Of a stretch of 64,000 bases of DNA, positions 26,390 to 34,632 are shown in pieces; the stretch's first letter is position 1, and every line of letters begins with the position of its first letter. The notes beneath the pieces were generated by a model. It was not told where the DNA came from, did no database searches, and saw only the letters and a list, made by a program, of their open reading frames with translations. Made by a program: the position numbers and the translations under genes. This stretch comes from Shewanella piezotolerans WP3 (GTDB taxonomy: Bacteria > Pseudomonadota > Gammaproteobacteria > Enterobacterales > Shewanellaceae), in the NCBI RefSeq assembly GCF_000014885.1, contig NC_011566.1, positions 2,771,501-2,835,500 on the forward strand, read 5' to 3'.

Positions 26390-26809
26390 ATGTGGATACA
26401 AAAATCTATCTCTTTAAAAGCTAGACATAGAGGGTTTCACCTAATCACCGAGGAAATAGAACTCAGTTTAAAGGAAATGGCTCAAATTCATATTGGTACA
26501 GCTCACATTTTGCTGCAGCATACCTCAGCCTCTCTGTCATTAAACGAGAACGCAGACCCTAGTGTACGGGTTGATTTTGAGTCCTTTATTAATCGTTTGG
26601 TACCAGAACGAGCCGCTTACTACACCCATACTTATGAGGGAGATGATGATATGCCGGCACATCTCAAATCAAGTCTACTTGGAGTCAGTTTAACGCTGCC
26701 GATAACCAATGGGCGCTTTAACCTTGGAACCTGGCAAGGTATATATTTAGGCGAGCATAGGGATTATGGCGGGTCGCGCAATATTTTGATCACCTTACAG
26801 GGTGAATAA
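26390..26809 (+). CDS. yjbQ: YjbQ family (UPF0047) protein
   Basis: A 139-residue protein of the YjbQ/UPF0047 family, for which weak thiamine-phosphate synthase activity has been reported in E. coli. The family signature is clear: RHRGFHLITEEI, HILLQHTSASLSLNENADP, GDDDMPAHLKSSLLG and GTWQGIYLGEHRD. A frame 19 codons longer exists, but the start at 26390 gives the normal length and N-terminus MWIQKSISL. It ends before a terminator shared with the converging methyltransferase gene. Confidence 0.9.
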   Translation: MWIQKSISLKARHRGFHLITEEIELSLKEMAQIHIGTAHILLQHTSASLSLNENADPSVRVDFESFINRLVPERAAYYTHTYEGDDDMPAHLKSSLLGVSLTLPITNGRFNLGTWQGIYLGEHRDYGGSRNILITLQGE

Positions 26810-26890
26810 CATTTGCCCAAAGGGAACGACTATTCAATCTGGTATATTTTGCAAGGTGGAACAGCCTATAGCATTAGATTTTAGATAACA

Positions 26891-26920
26891 AAAAGAGCGC
26901 ATCAAGCGCTCTTTTTTTTT
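26891..26920 (+). terminator. Bidirectional rho-independent terminator
   Basis: AAGAGCGC (26893-26900) and GCGCTCTT (26906-26913) pair around ATCAA. A long T-run follows on the plus strand and an A-run precedes it. It separates yjbQ from the converging rRNA methyltransferase gene. Confidence 0.85.
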
Positions 26921-26941
26921 AAATGTTGGCCAATCGCAAGC

Positions 26942-28195
26942 TTATGCTTCAGCGATACGCTCTAGTTTAGCGTAGTAAAAACCATCAAACCCCGTTTCAG
27001 CTGGACTAATGTTCTCATCTTCTATAAATCGAAAATGCTTATTCTCAGCTAGAAATGCATCGACTTGATGGCGATTCTCCTCAGGCATAATAGAGCAAGT
27101 AGCATAAATCAAAATTCCGCCGACTTTGACCATTCTGCTATAACTTTGCAAAATGTGCTTTTGCAGCTCAACCAGAACGGGTAATCGCTCAGGAGTATCA
27201 CGCCATTTAGCATCAGGGTTGCGTTTTAGTACCCCAAGCCCTGAACATGGCACATCAAGCAGCACTCGGTCAGCAGACAATTTAAGACGCTTAATCGTTT
27301 TGCTACTGGCAATAATGCGTGTCTCTACATTATGAGCAGCCGCTCGTCGAGCTCGCTGCTTAAGGTTATCTAGTTTCCATTGTTCTACGTCCATCGCGAG
27401 CAAACGACCTTTGCCCTCCATTTGCGCAGAGATAGACAGTGTTTTACCGCCTGCTCCAGCACAAGCATCAACAACTCGCATACCCGGTTTTGCATCAAGG
27501 GCTTTAGCAATAAGTTGGGAGCCAGCATCTTGCTGTTCAAACCAACCTTTCTTAAAACATTCGGTTCTAAACAGTGCTGAATCTGATACCACTTCTAAAG
27601 CAGTCTCTACTCCTTCAACTTCTACAGTTTGCACCCGCTCATTACGCAATTTTTTCGCTAATTCATCGCGAGTACACTTAAGAGTGTTAACACGTAAAAA
27701 GCGTTTAGCTGGTTTGTTAAGCGCTGCTCGCTCTGCTGGCCAGCGATCACCCATTTGCGCCTGTCCCATCTCATCTAGCCAATCAGGACAACCATCCCAC
27801 AATACGGGTTTCTGCTTTGCGGTTTCAATACGTGTTGCCAGTTCTTGCTCATCGACTTGCAGAGCATATTTCATTTTCGGCAGCGGTAACTGGTGAAATA
27901 GATGCCATACGTTTAACAAACGCGATCCCATTCTCGCCATCTCTTCTGGCTTTACGTCAGACAAAAAGCAGTAAAGGTTTAAACGTCTTAAGATAGCACC
28001 AGTGACGAGTGTGATCCGCCCTTGCTCAGAAGGTTCTAGTTGCAGCCCCGAAAAGTGCTGCGAATAAGCGCGATCCAGTGGCTTTCCCTCTTTTAATACA
28101 AGGTCAAGAATACTAATCACAAGTTCTGTAGAGCTAGGGGATAAAGACGAATTCAACATTAAAAAGTTACCATAGAGAGAAATCGCAGCGATCAT
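26942..28195 (-). CDS. RsmB/NOP-family rRNA cytosine-C5 methyltransferase
   Basis: A protein of up to 417 residues with an N-terminal NusB-like or RNA-binding region and a C-terminal SAM-dependent methyltransferase. The family motifs are present: QQDAGSQLIAKAL, VVDACAGAGGKTLSISAQM (SAM binding), LLDVPCSGLGVLKRNPD (PC motif with the releasing Cys) and IYATCSIMPEENRHQV (catalytic TC motif). It could be RsmB itself or one of the shorter NOP-family paralogues; the target base is not decided. Neither the ATG at 28195 nor that at 28159 has a good ribosome site, so the start is uncertain by 12 codons. Confidence 0.87.
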   Translation of the reverse strand: MIAAISLYGNFLMLNSSLSPSSTELVISILDLVLKEGKPLDRAYSQHFSGLQLEPSEQGRITLVTGAILRRLNLYCFLSDVKPEEMARMGSRLLNVWHLFHQLPLPKMKYALQVDEQELATRIETAKQKPVLWDGCPDWLDEMGQAQMGDRWPAERAALNKPAKRFLRVNTLKCTRDELAKKLRNERVQTVEVEGVETALEVVSDSALFRTECFKKGWFEQQDAGSQLIAKALDAKPGMRVVDACAGAGGKTLSISAQMEGKGRLLAMDVEQWKLDNLKQRARRAAAHNVETRIIASSKTIKRLKLSADRVLLDVPCSGLGVLKRNPDAKWRDTPERLPVLVELQKHILQSYSRMVKVGGILIYATCSIMPEENRHQVDAFLAENKHFRFIEDENISPAETGFDGFYYAKLERIAEA

Positions 28196-28244
28196 AGGAG
28201 CAAAGAGCTAAATACGCAAGCTTACTCGCGAAAAGTCGCAATAA

Positions 28245-28272
28245 AAAAGCGACTTCATACAAGTCGCTTTTT
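28245..28272 (-). terminator. Rho-independent terminator after the MFS sugar transporter
   Basis: AAAAGCGACTT (28245-28255) pairs with AAGTCGCTTTT (28261-28271) around CATAC. The A-run before it becomes a U-run on the minus strand, so it ends the minus-strand transporter transcript. Confidence 0.8.
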
Positions 28273-28310
28273 ATTAGCACCAACAAGCGCTAAATCGCTA
28301 ATCTAAAATC

Positions 28311-29573
28311 CTATAGTTTAGAACCTTTAGCTCCGTAGTATAGAATAAAGCCATAGCAGATAACCGGGAGGATAAACGCTGGTTGGATCCCCATACTGTC
28401 GGCCATAACACCTTGTAGCAAAGGTACAATCGCACCACCGACAATCGCTAAGCATAGAAAGCCACTACCTTGAGAAGTATGCGGGCCTAAGTCACGTAGC
28501 GCTAGACTAAAGATAGTCGGGAACATAATTGAGTTGAACAGTCCAACCGCAAGTATTGACCACATTGCAACTTCACCAGTGGTATTCATCGCGATAACAA
28601 CAAGGCTTGCCGCCATAAATGCATTAAAGGCCAACACTGTTCCAGCGGGGATTTTTTGCATCACCGCCGAACCAATAAAGCGACCAACCATCGCTCCCCC
28701 CCAGTAGTAAGCAATATATTTTGCAGCGTCAGCTTCCTGCATACCGACAATATGCTTTTCACCTAAAAAGTTGACTAGGAAACTACCTATTGATACTTCA
28801 GCACCTACATAAACAAATATCCCCACCGCGCCGAGTACTAAATGCTTGTACTGACCAGCGCTAGTTTTACCGTTTTTGTCTGCTATTCCTTCAACAGCTT
28901 CTGTATGAGCTTTTATGACTGGCAGTTTTAGCTTTGAGAATATAATCGCTAAAGTTGCTAACATTGCTGACAGTAGCAGATAAGGCAATTTGACCACTTC
29001 TGCTTCCGCTTGCATTTGTGAAAGCCCTGATTGCGCTTCTACCGCTACAGATAATATTAATATTGCACCAAAATATGGGGCGACTGTAGTACCAAGTGCA
29101 TTAAACGCTTGAGTCAGGTTTAAACGACTGGAAGCCGTTTCGACACTACCTAATGCATTTACATAAGGGTTAGCTGCAACCTGTAAAATAGTGATCCCCG
29201 ATGCAAGCACAAATAGTGCGCCTAAAAATAGTGGGTAAACTGCTAAGGCTGCTGCAGGATAAAACAAGGCACATCCTATACTTGCAATAACTAGCCCAGT
29301 GATAATCCCACGCTGATAGCCCATGGTCTTAACTAACTTACCTGCTGGCACTGACACTAAAAAATAGGCACCAAAGAAGCAAAACTGGATTAGCATTGCT
29401 TCAGTATAGCTAAGCGAAAAAACCGCTTTTAGGTGCGGGATCAAAATATCATTTAAGCAGGTTATAAAGCCCCACATGAAAAACAGTGAAGTGAGTGAAA
29501 CCAATGCAAAGCGATAACTGCCGTTATCGCCAGATGTTACTGCCGCAGTACTAGAACTAAAAGATGAAGCCAT
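28311..29573 (-). CDS. Sugar MFS transporter, FucP/GluP (glucose/galactose) family
   Basis: A 420-residue major facilitator with about twelve helices. The FHS-family signatures are visible: FFMWGFITCLNDILIPHLK near residue 35, the FFGAYFLVSVPAGKLV region, and AANPYVNALG in helix 4-5. FucP, GluP and Alteromonadales glucose carriers share these. Given the neighbouring glucosidases, glucose or a small sugar is the likely substrate, but this is context only. It lies 52 bases after the cytoplasmic alpha-glucosidase gene on the same strand, so the two are probably one operon controlled from operator site A. Confidence 0.88.
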   Translation of the reverse strand: MASSFSSSTAAVTSGDNGSYRFALVSLTSLFFMWGFITCLNDILIPHLKAVFSLSYTEAMLIQFCFFGAYFLVSVPAGKLVKTMGYQRGIITGLVIASIGCALFYPAAALAVYPLFLGALFVLASGITILQVAANPYVNALGSVETASSRLNLTQAFNALGTTVAPYFGAILILSVAVEAQSGLSQMQAEAEVVKLPYLLLSAMLATLAIIFSKLKLPVIKAHTEAVEGIADKNGKTSAGQYKHLVLGAVGIFVYVGAEVSIGSFLVNFLGEKHIVGMQEADAAKYIAYYWGGAMVGRFIGSAVMQKIPAGTVLAFNAFMAASLVVIAMNTTGEVAMWSILAVGLFNSIMFPTIFSLALRDLGPHTSQGSGFLCLAIVGGAIVPLLQGVMADSMGIQPAFILPVICYGFILYYGAKGSKL

Positions 29574-29625
29574 ATTATTTTCTCTCTTATCAGGTCAATC
29601 TTCATAAGGTGAAGTCGTTTAAAGG

Positions 29626-31257
29626 CTAATTTTTTTTGCCAAGCTTGGCGTAAAAGCTGCCGTAGGGTGGCAATGTCAATACTCCGTTGTTGATGTTACC
29701 CGTTACCAAACCATGGTCGATAAACTCAAGTTCCACTTCAACACTAGGTAGCAGTACCGACTGCTCCACTTCGCCCAAATTGAAACAGACTAAATAGCAG
29801 ATGTTGTCATCGCTTCGAATAAAACACAGCGTTGGTTCAGGGGTATCTATAAAGCGAATGTCACCATCAATGAGTACAGGATGTTGTTTTCGCCAAGCAA
29901 GGAAAGCTCTATACCTGTTTAAAATGGAGTCCTTATTCAGCTCTTGGCTTTCTACAGCCAACGAATAATGCTCTTTTGCAACAGGTAACCAAGGCAAGCC
30001 ATCACTAAAGCCAGCGTTAAGCATTTGATTAGACCAAGGCATCGGGGTGCGACAGCCATCTCGACCTTTGAACATTGGCCAAAATGCAATACCGAATGGG
30101 TCTTGCAGTTGTTCAAAATCAATTTTAGCTTCAGTTAACCCAAGCTCTTCGCCTTGATAACTGCAAACACTACCTCTAAGGGAACATAGCAAGGCATTGA
30201 GCATCTTTATCATATCGGTAGATGCTCGTCCTTGACCCCACCGTGAAGCCACCCGCTGTACATCATGGTTACCAATAGCCCAACATGGCCATCCATCACC
30301 TATCCGGCCTTCTAGCGCTTCAACGGTTTCCCGAATGTAACTTGCGCTGTAGTCATTGGTTAATAGTTCAAAACTATAAGCCATATGCAATCTGTCATTA
30401 CCTTGGGTGTATTCAGCCATTGTGGCTAACGAATCTTCTGAAGATACTTCCCCTAGGGTTACTGCACCGGGATAATGATTAATCAGTGCCCGTAACTCTT
30501 CTATAAAGCTAACTGTTTCAGGCCGCGTATTGTTGAAGTAGTGATACTGATAAGCATATGGATTATCTTCACTAAACCCGCGACCCTGACGCTTGTCTTT
30601 GGGCTTTGCCGGGTTATCACGGAGAAGATCATCATGAAAGCAGAACGTAATAGCATCGAGCCTAAAGCCATCAACGCCCTTATCTAACCAGAATTTCACA
30701 TTGGCAAGCACGGCAGTGCGCACTTGCGGATTGTGAAAATTAAGATCGGGTTGGCTAGTTAAAAAGTTATGCAAGTAATATTGCTGCCGTCTAGGCTCCC
30801 ATTCCCAAGCGCAGCCACCAAAAATGGCCAGCCAGTTATTAGGCGCTGTACCATCTTCTTTCGGCTCAGCCCAAACGTACCAATCTTGTTTTTTATTCGT
30901 TCTATCTTGCCTACTCTCGATAAACCATTGATGTTGATCGGACGTATGACTCAGTACCTGGTCTATAACAACTTTAATGTCCAGTGAGTGTGCCTTGGCG
31001 ATCAATTCATCAAAATCAGCCATATTACCGAACATTGGGTCAATGTCTCGATAATCACTAATATCATAACCAAAGTCATTCATTGGCGAAGTAAAAAAAG
31101 GCGACACCCAGATTGCATCAACATTCAAGCTAGCAATGTAATCCAGCTTCTTAATAATCCCTTGTAGATCTCCAACTCCATCACCATTTGTGTCCAACAT
31201 ACTGCGTGGATAGATTTGATAGATGACAGCTCCTCGCCACCATGTAAGTTGATCCAT
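29626..31257 (-). CDS. GH13 alpha-glucosidase, cytoplasmic
   Basis: A 543-residue GH13 enzyme without signal peptide (MDQLTWWRGAVIYQIYPRS), similar to alpha-glucosidases and oligo-1,6-glucosidases that degrade maltodextrins inside the cell. The catalytic residues can be placed: nucleophile Asp201 in VDGFRLDAI, acid/base Glu270 in TLGEVSS, and Asp332 in IGNHDVQR. Calcium-type loop NGDGVGD is present near residue 24. AAGGGG precedes the ATG. It is divergent from the TonB receptor and faces operator A, 139 bases upstream. Confidence 0.92.
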   Translation of the reverse strand: MDQLTWWRGAVIYQIYPRSMLDTNGDGVGDLQGIIKKLDYIASLNVDAIWVSPFFTSPMNDFGYDISDYRDIDPMFGNMADFDELIAKAHSLDIKVVIDQVLSHTSDQHQWFIESRQDRTNKKQDWYVWAEPKEDGTAPNNWLAIFGGCAWEWEPRRQQYYLHNFLTSQPDLNFHNPQVRTAVLANVKFWLDKGVDGFRLDAITFCFHDDLLRDNPAKPKDKRQGRGFSEDNPYAYQYHYFNNTRPETVSFIEELRALINHYPGAVTLGEVSSEDSLATMAEYTQGNDRLHMAYSFELLTNDYSASYIRETVEALEGRIGDGWPCWAIGNHDVQRVASRWGQGRASTDMIKMLNALLCSLRGSVCSYQGEELGLTEAKIDFEQLQDPFGIAFWPMFKGRDGCRTPMPWSNQMLNAGFSDGLPWLPVAKEHYSLAVESQELNKDSILNRYRAFLAWRKQHPVLIDGDIRFIDTPEPTLCFIRSDDNICYLVCFNLGEVEQSVLLPSVEVELEFIDHGLVTGNINNGVLTLPPYGSFYAKLGKKN

Positions 31258-31395
31258 TCTTGCCCCTTAACACTCAATATTTAAAACTAACAAACCCTAC
31301 CGTTAGTTAAAACAATGTTGCCACTAAAGATTAGTGGCTTTTGTTGTTAGAATGTTGGCAGCATACGTGATTTGCGAAATAGGGTTCAATATCTC

Positions 31396-31409
31396 TGCAT
31401 ACGTATGTA
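31396..31409. promoter_or_regulatory. LacI-type operator A (maltodextrin regulon)
   Basis: TGCATACGTATGTA, an almost perfect palindrome around CG. It belongs to a four-member set in this window. It lies 139 bases upstream of the alpha-glucosidase start on the minus strand and probably controls that gene and the MFS transporter. The intergenic region 31258-31723 also has a hairpin GCCACTAA/TTAGTGGC (31320-31338) in the glucosidase leader. Confidence 0.65.
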
Positions 31410-31544
31410 ATAAAGCTGGTAGCTAACACCAAACGCCACATAAAAATAATCCCACATAAAAACAACAACTAAACAAGATTAAAGCGAACTATCATCCTTG
31501 ATAAAAAACCGTTTTCCGATGTTGTTTTGGACCAGTAAAATGAT

Positions 31545-31558
31545 TGAATACGTATGCA
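31545..31558. promoter_or_regulatory. LacI-type operator B (maltodextrin regulon)
   Basis: TGAATACGTATGCA, identical to site C at 38771 and one or two bases different from sites A and D. It lies about 172 bases upstream of the chosen TonB-receptor start. A palindrome GTTGCGCAAC at 31601-31610 and a TATACT at about 31614 follow it; the latter could be the -10 of the receptor promoter. Confidence 0.65.
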
Positions 31559-31636
31559 TAACATTGTTATGGTCAGAATCTCGGGAGTAGTATCTTCACC
31601 GTTGCGCAACAATATACTTATAAACGCTGCAAATAT

Positions 31637-31676
31637 GTTGTAACACGTGCGCTTCTGTACCCAATTTTGTTACAAC
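31637..31676. promoter_or_regulatory. Inverted repeat in the TonB-receptor leader
   Basis: GTTGTAACA (31637-31645) and TGTTACAAC (31668-31676) are a perfect 9-base inverted repeat with a 22-base spacer, 54 bases before the receptor start. It could be a stem in the mRNA leader or a site for a second regulator. Confidence 0.35.
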
Positions 31677-31729
31677 GTCAGTGATAATTAAAAAGTAACT
31701 AGCCGACAGTCTAGTTAAAGGGGATGAAG

Positions 31730-34552
31730 ATGTTGCAATTTAAACCTAGCGTGCTGACCTTAGCATTAGTGGCTGCTGGCGCGAGTATGAGCAGTTACGC
31801 TGCAGAAGAAGTCAAAGCAAAAAAAGACGAGAAAGCACAAGAAGAGCAAATAGAAGTTATTGAGGTTAAGGGTTTTAGAACCAGTGTCATTAAATCGCTT
31901 AATGTAAAACGTTTTGCTGATACCGTCTCAGAAAGCATTTCAGCGGATGACTTAGGCGCCTTGCCTGATCAATCTATCGCTGACGCTCTAACTCGTCTAC
32001 CTGGTGTGACAGCTGTCAGAACCGGCGGTCAAGCCAGTGGTTTGAACATTCGCGGCTTAGATGGAGATTTCGTTTTCGCCACGTTAAACGGCCGTGAACA
32101 GGTAACTACTGGCGGTAAACGCGCAGTTGAGTTTGACCAATACCCTTCCGAATTGATCACTCAAGCCCAAGTCTACAAATCACAAAAGGCTTCACTTATT
32201 GAAGGTGGCGTTGCTGGTACTGTAGAACTAAAAACGGCAGACCCGCTACAAAATGACAAAGAACACTCTTTTGTCGTCAACATGCGCGGTAGTTTCAATG
32301 ACCAAGCAGCAGATATAGCCGATGCAGAAGAATTCGGCAACCGCTTAAGTTTTTCATATCAAGGTAAATACTTAGAAGATACTTTAGGCGTAGCAATTGG
32401 ATATGCTCACCTCTACCAACCTTATGTAGCCAGTCAATTCATTGGCCTTAGGTTTAATGATGATTCACGCGACATTAATGGAGACGGTGAAGCAGAATCA
32501 ATTAGCGAAGGCTTTGAGATGCAGCAAAAAGGCGGTGAAGATACCCGCGATGGTTATATGGGTGCAATCCATTGGCAACCTAATGATAACTGGAGCATCA
32601 AAGGCGATGTATTCCATTCAAAGTTCGATTCAGAAAACTTTGCCCGCGGTTTTCGCGTAAAGTCGCTTAAAAATGGCGAGATCAGCAACGCTACGGTCCA
32701 AAATGGTTCAATGACAGGCGGCACAGTATCGACCGATGGCACAGACAACTTTGCGGTATTTGTCGTCAATGATAACGATTCCAAATACTCTAGCCTAACT
32801 TCAGGTGCGTTTAACATCACCTGGAATAATGGCGATGCACTGACCGTAGCTGCAGATATTAGCTACTCAAAAGCTGATGGCGAGTTTGTTAATGGTGGCA
32901 CCAGAGCAGTCATTTATGATGATATCGATAACCAAATTCGTGCGTCTGAATCGATTGATTACCAATTGAACGGTCTGAATCCTGCAGATATCAGTTTAGA
33001 CAAAAGTTATACCGATACGGCCACGCTAGGACTTAGAGAAGTCGGTATGTGGCCATATGATCAACAAAACGATCTTATCGCTTATAAACTCGATTTTAAT
33101 TATGTATTAGACAATGACTTTATCTCTTCCGTTGATTTTGGCGTCCGATATTCACAACGAGAATTTAACGCTCAGCGCTCTCAAGCTGGCTATGGCTTTG
33201 AGTATGGCGACAACCCTGCTAATCAGCCTGTTCTGCATCTAACAGATGATATGACTGATGTGGTTAACTTCGGTGGCGATCTTTCAAGCTACCCAAGCTT
33301 CCTAAAAATTGATTTTAATAAAGCGGTTGATCTAGTTAACCAACAACTTGCTGCTACCGGGCAAGATCCATTTACCCCAACGGCAAATTGGAGCAACAAC
33401 TGGACAATGATCCAAAGTGGTTCGGTTAATGAAGACGTATTAGCCGGTTATGTGCAAGCTAATCTAAACATGGAGATAGGCAGCTTACCCATTACCGGTA
33501 ATATAGGCGTACGTGTCGTCAATACCGACCAGTCAAGTAAAGGCTTGCAACAAGTTGGTTTTGGTTTAGGCGAAGAGATAGTCGATGAAAAAGGTGTCAT
33601 TAGCACCGATTATATTCGTAATGAAGTCGGTAAAACCTATACCGATTACCTGCCTTCAATGAACTTGAATTTTCACCTTACTGATAATGACCAAATTCGT
33701 TTTGCTGCTGCTTCAGTTATGGCGCGACCACCTATCGATAAGCTAAAATCAGGTATGGGCTCTTGGTATGATGATTCAGCAACACCAGGATACAAAAAGT
33801 ACAACGCATGGGGTAATACCAGTCCACTTCTTGACCCGTTTTATGCAGACCAATTCGATCTGTCCTATGAGCATTACTTTGAAGACAGCGAAGGGGCAAT
33901 TGCCCTAGCCGTTTTCTACAAAGACATTAAGTCATTTATCAATAACTTTACTATTCAACCATTTGATTTTGAACAAGCAGGTTTTATTGTTCCAGATACT
34001 ATTGTCGATAATGGTGTTGAATTCCCGGTGGTAAAGGATGAAGGTCAATACCAAACTGCGATCAATAACGACAATGGCGGCTACATCCGCGGTGTTGAAC
34101 TTGCTTATACGCAAATCTTTGATTTTTTACCTGGCGCATTTGCAGGCTTAGGTTTCACAGGGAGTTACTCATACTCAGACAGTGAAGTAGAGTTTGAAAC
34201 TGACCTAAGTGGTCAATCACTCGCTATCCCTCTTCCTGGTTTATCAGAACATGTTGCTAACACAACACTGTTCTACACATTGGAAGGTTTTGATACTCGC
34301 GTCAGCATGCGCTACAGAAGTGAATATGTTTCAGAGCAAGTTGCAGTTGAATCTCAACTTGCATTCTTTGATGCAGAAACAATATTTGATTACCAAGCGT
34401 CCTATGGGATGGAAAATGGCTTAAAGTTATTATTCCAAGTAAACAACCTTACTGATGAACCAAACAAAACCTACTTTGGCCAGCCACAACAAACTGGAAC
34501 AATTCAAACTTTCGGTCGTCAATATTACTTAGGATTTAGCTACAGCATGTAA
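31730..34552 (+). CDS. TonB-dependent receptor, maltodextrin type
   Basis: A 940-residue outer-membrane receptor with a signal peptide (MLQFKPSVLTLALVAAGASMSSYA), a TonB-box-like stretch (IEVIEVKGFRTSV), a plug domain (ALPDQSIADALTRLPGVTAVR, GLNIRGLDGDFVFATLNGR) and a long beta-barrel ending FGRQYYLGFSYSM with a C-terminal aromatic-rich strand. It resembles MalA-type receptors of Caulobacter and Alteromonadales. The start at 31730 is preferred over the ATG two codons earlier, since GGGG then lies six bases away rather than touching the start. Substrate assignment rests on the neighbouring amylases and the operators. Confidence 0.9.
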   Translation: MLQFKPSVLTLALVAAGASMSSYAAEEVKAKKDEKAQEEQIEVIEVKGFRTSVIKSLNVKRFADTVSESISADDLGALPDQSIADALTRLPGVTAVRTGGQASGLNIRGLDGDFVFATLNGREQVTTGGKRAVEFDQYPSELITQAQVYKSQKASLIEGGVAGTVELKTADPLQNDKEHSFVVNMRGSFNDQAADIADAEEFGNRLSFSYQGKYLEDTLGVAIGYAHLYQPYVASQFIGLRFNDDSRDINGDGEAESISEGFEMQQKGGEDTRDGYMGAIHWQPNDNWSIKGDVFHSKFDSENFARGFRVKSLKNGEISNATVQNGSMTGGTVSTDGTDNFAVFVVNDNDSKYSSLTSGAFNITWNNGDALTVAADISYSKADGEFVNGGTRAVIYDDIDNQIRASESIDYQLNGLNPADISLDKSYTDTATLGLREVGMWPYDQQNDLIAYKLDFNYVLDNDFISSVDFGVRYSQREFNAQRSQAGYGFEYGDNPANQPVLHLTDDMTDVVNFGGDLSSYPSFLKIDFNKAVDLVNQQLAATGQDPFTPTANWSNNWTMIQSGSVNEDVLAGYVQANLNMEIGSLPITGNIGVRVVNTDQSSKGLQQVGFGLGEEIVDEKGVISTDYIRNEVGKTYTDYLPSMNLNFHLTDNDQIRFAAASVMARPPIDKLKSGMGSWYDDSATPGYKKYNAWGNTSPLLDPFYADQFDLSYEHYFEDSEGAIALAVFYKDIKSFINNFTIQPFDFEQAGFIVPDTIVDNGVEFPVVKDEGQYQTAINNDNGGYIRGVELAYTQIFDFLPGAFAGLGFTGSYSYSDSEVEFETDLSGQSLAIPLPGLSEHVANTTLFYTLEGFDTRVSMRYRSEYVSEQVAVESQLAFFDAETIFDYQASYGMENGLKLLFQVNNLTDEPNKTYFGQPQQTGTIQTFGRQYYLGFSYSM

Positions 34553-34564
34553 TCCTAGTTTACC

Positions 34565-34597
34565 AAAGCCTATTTCTATCAAGAAGTAGGCTTTTTT
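34565..34597 (+). terminator. Rho-independent terminator after the TonB receptor
   Basis: AAAGCCTATTTC (34565-34576) pairs with GAAGTAGGCTTT (34583-34594) with one U-G pair, loop TATCAA, then Ts. It lies between the receptor and the exported GH13 gene only 80 bases apart, so the latter may be expressed at a lower level by read-through or from its own start. Confidence 0.8.
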
Positions 34598-34632
34598 GCT
34601 TAAAAGGCTTTATACCCAACAAGGCTCTAATC

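Noticed and set aside
27411..27896. 161-codon plus-strand frame inside the rRNA methyltransferase gene
   Set aside because: Antisense to conserved methyltransferase motifs and with composition typical of a reverse-frame artefact.
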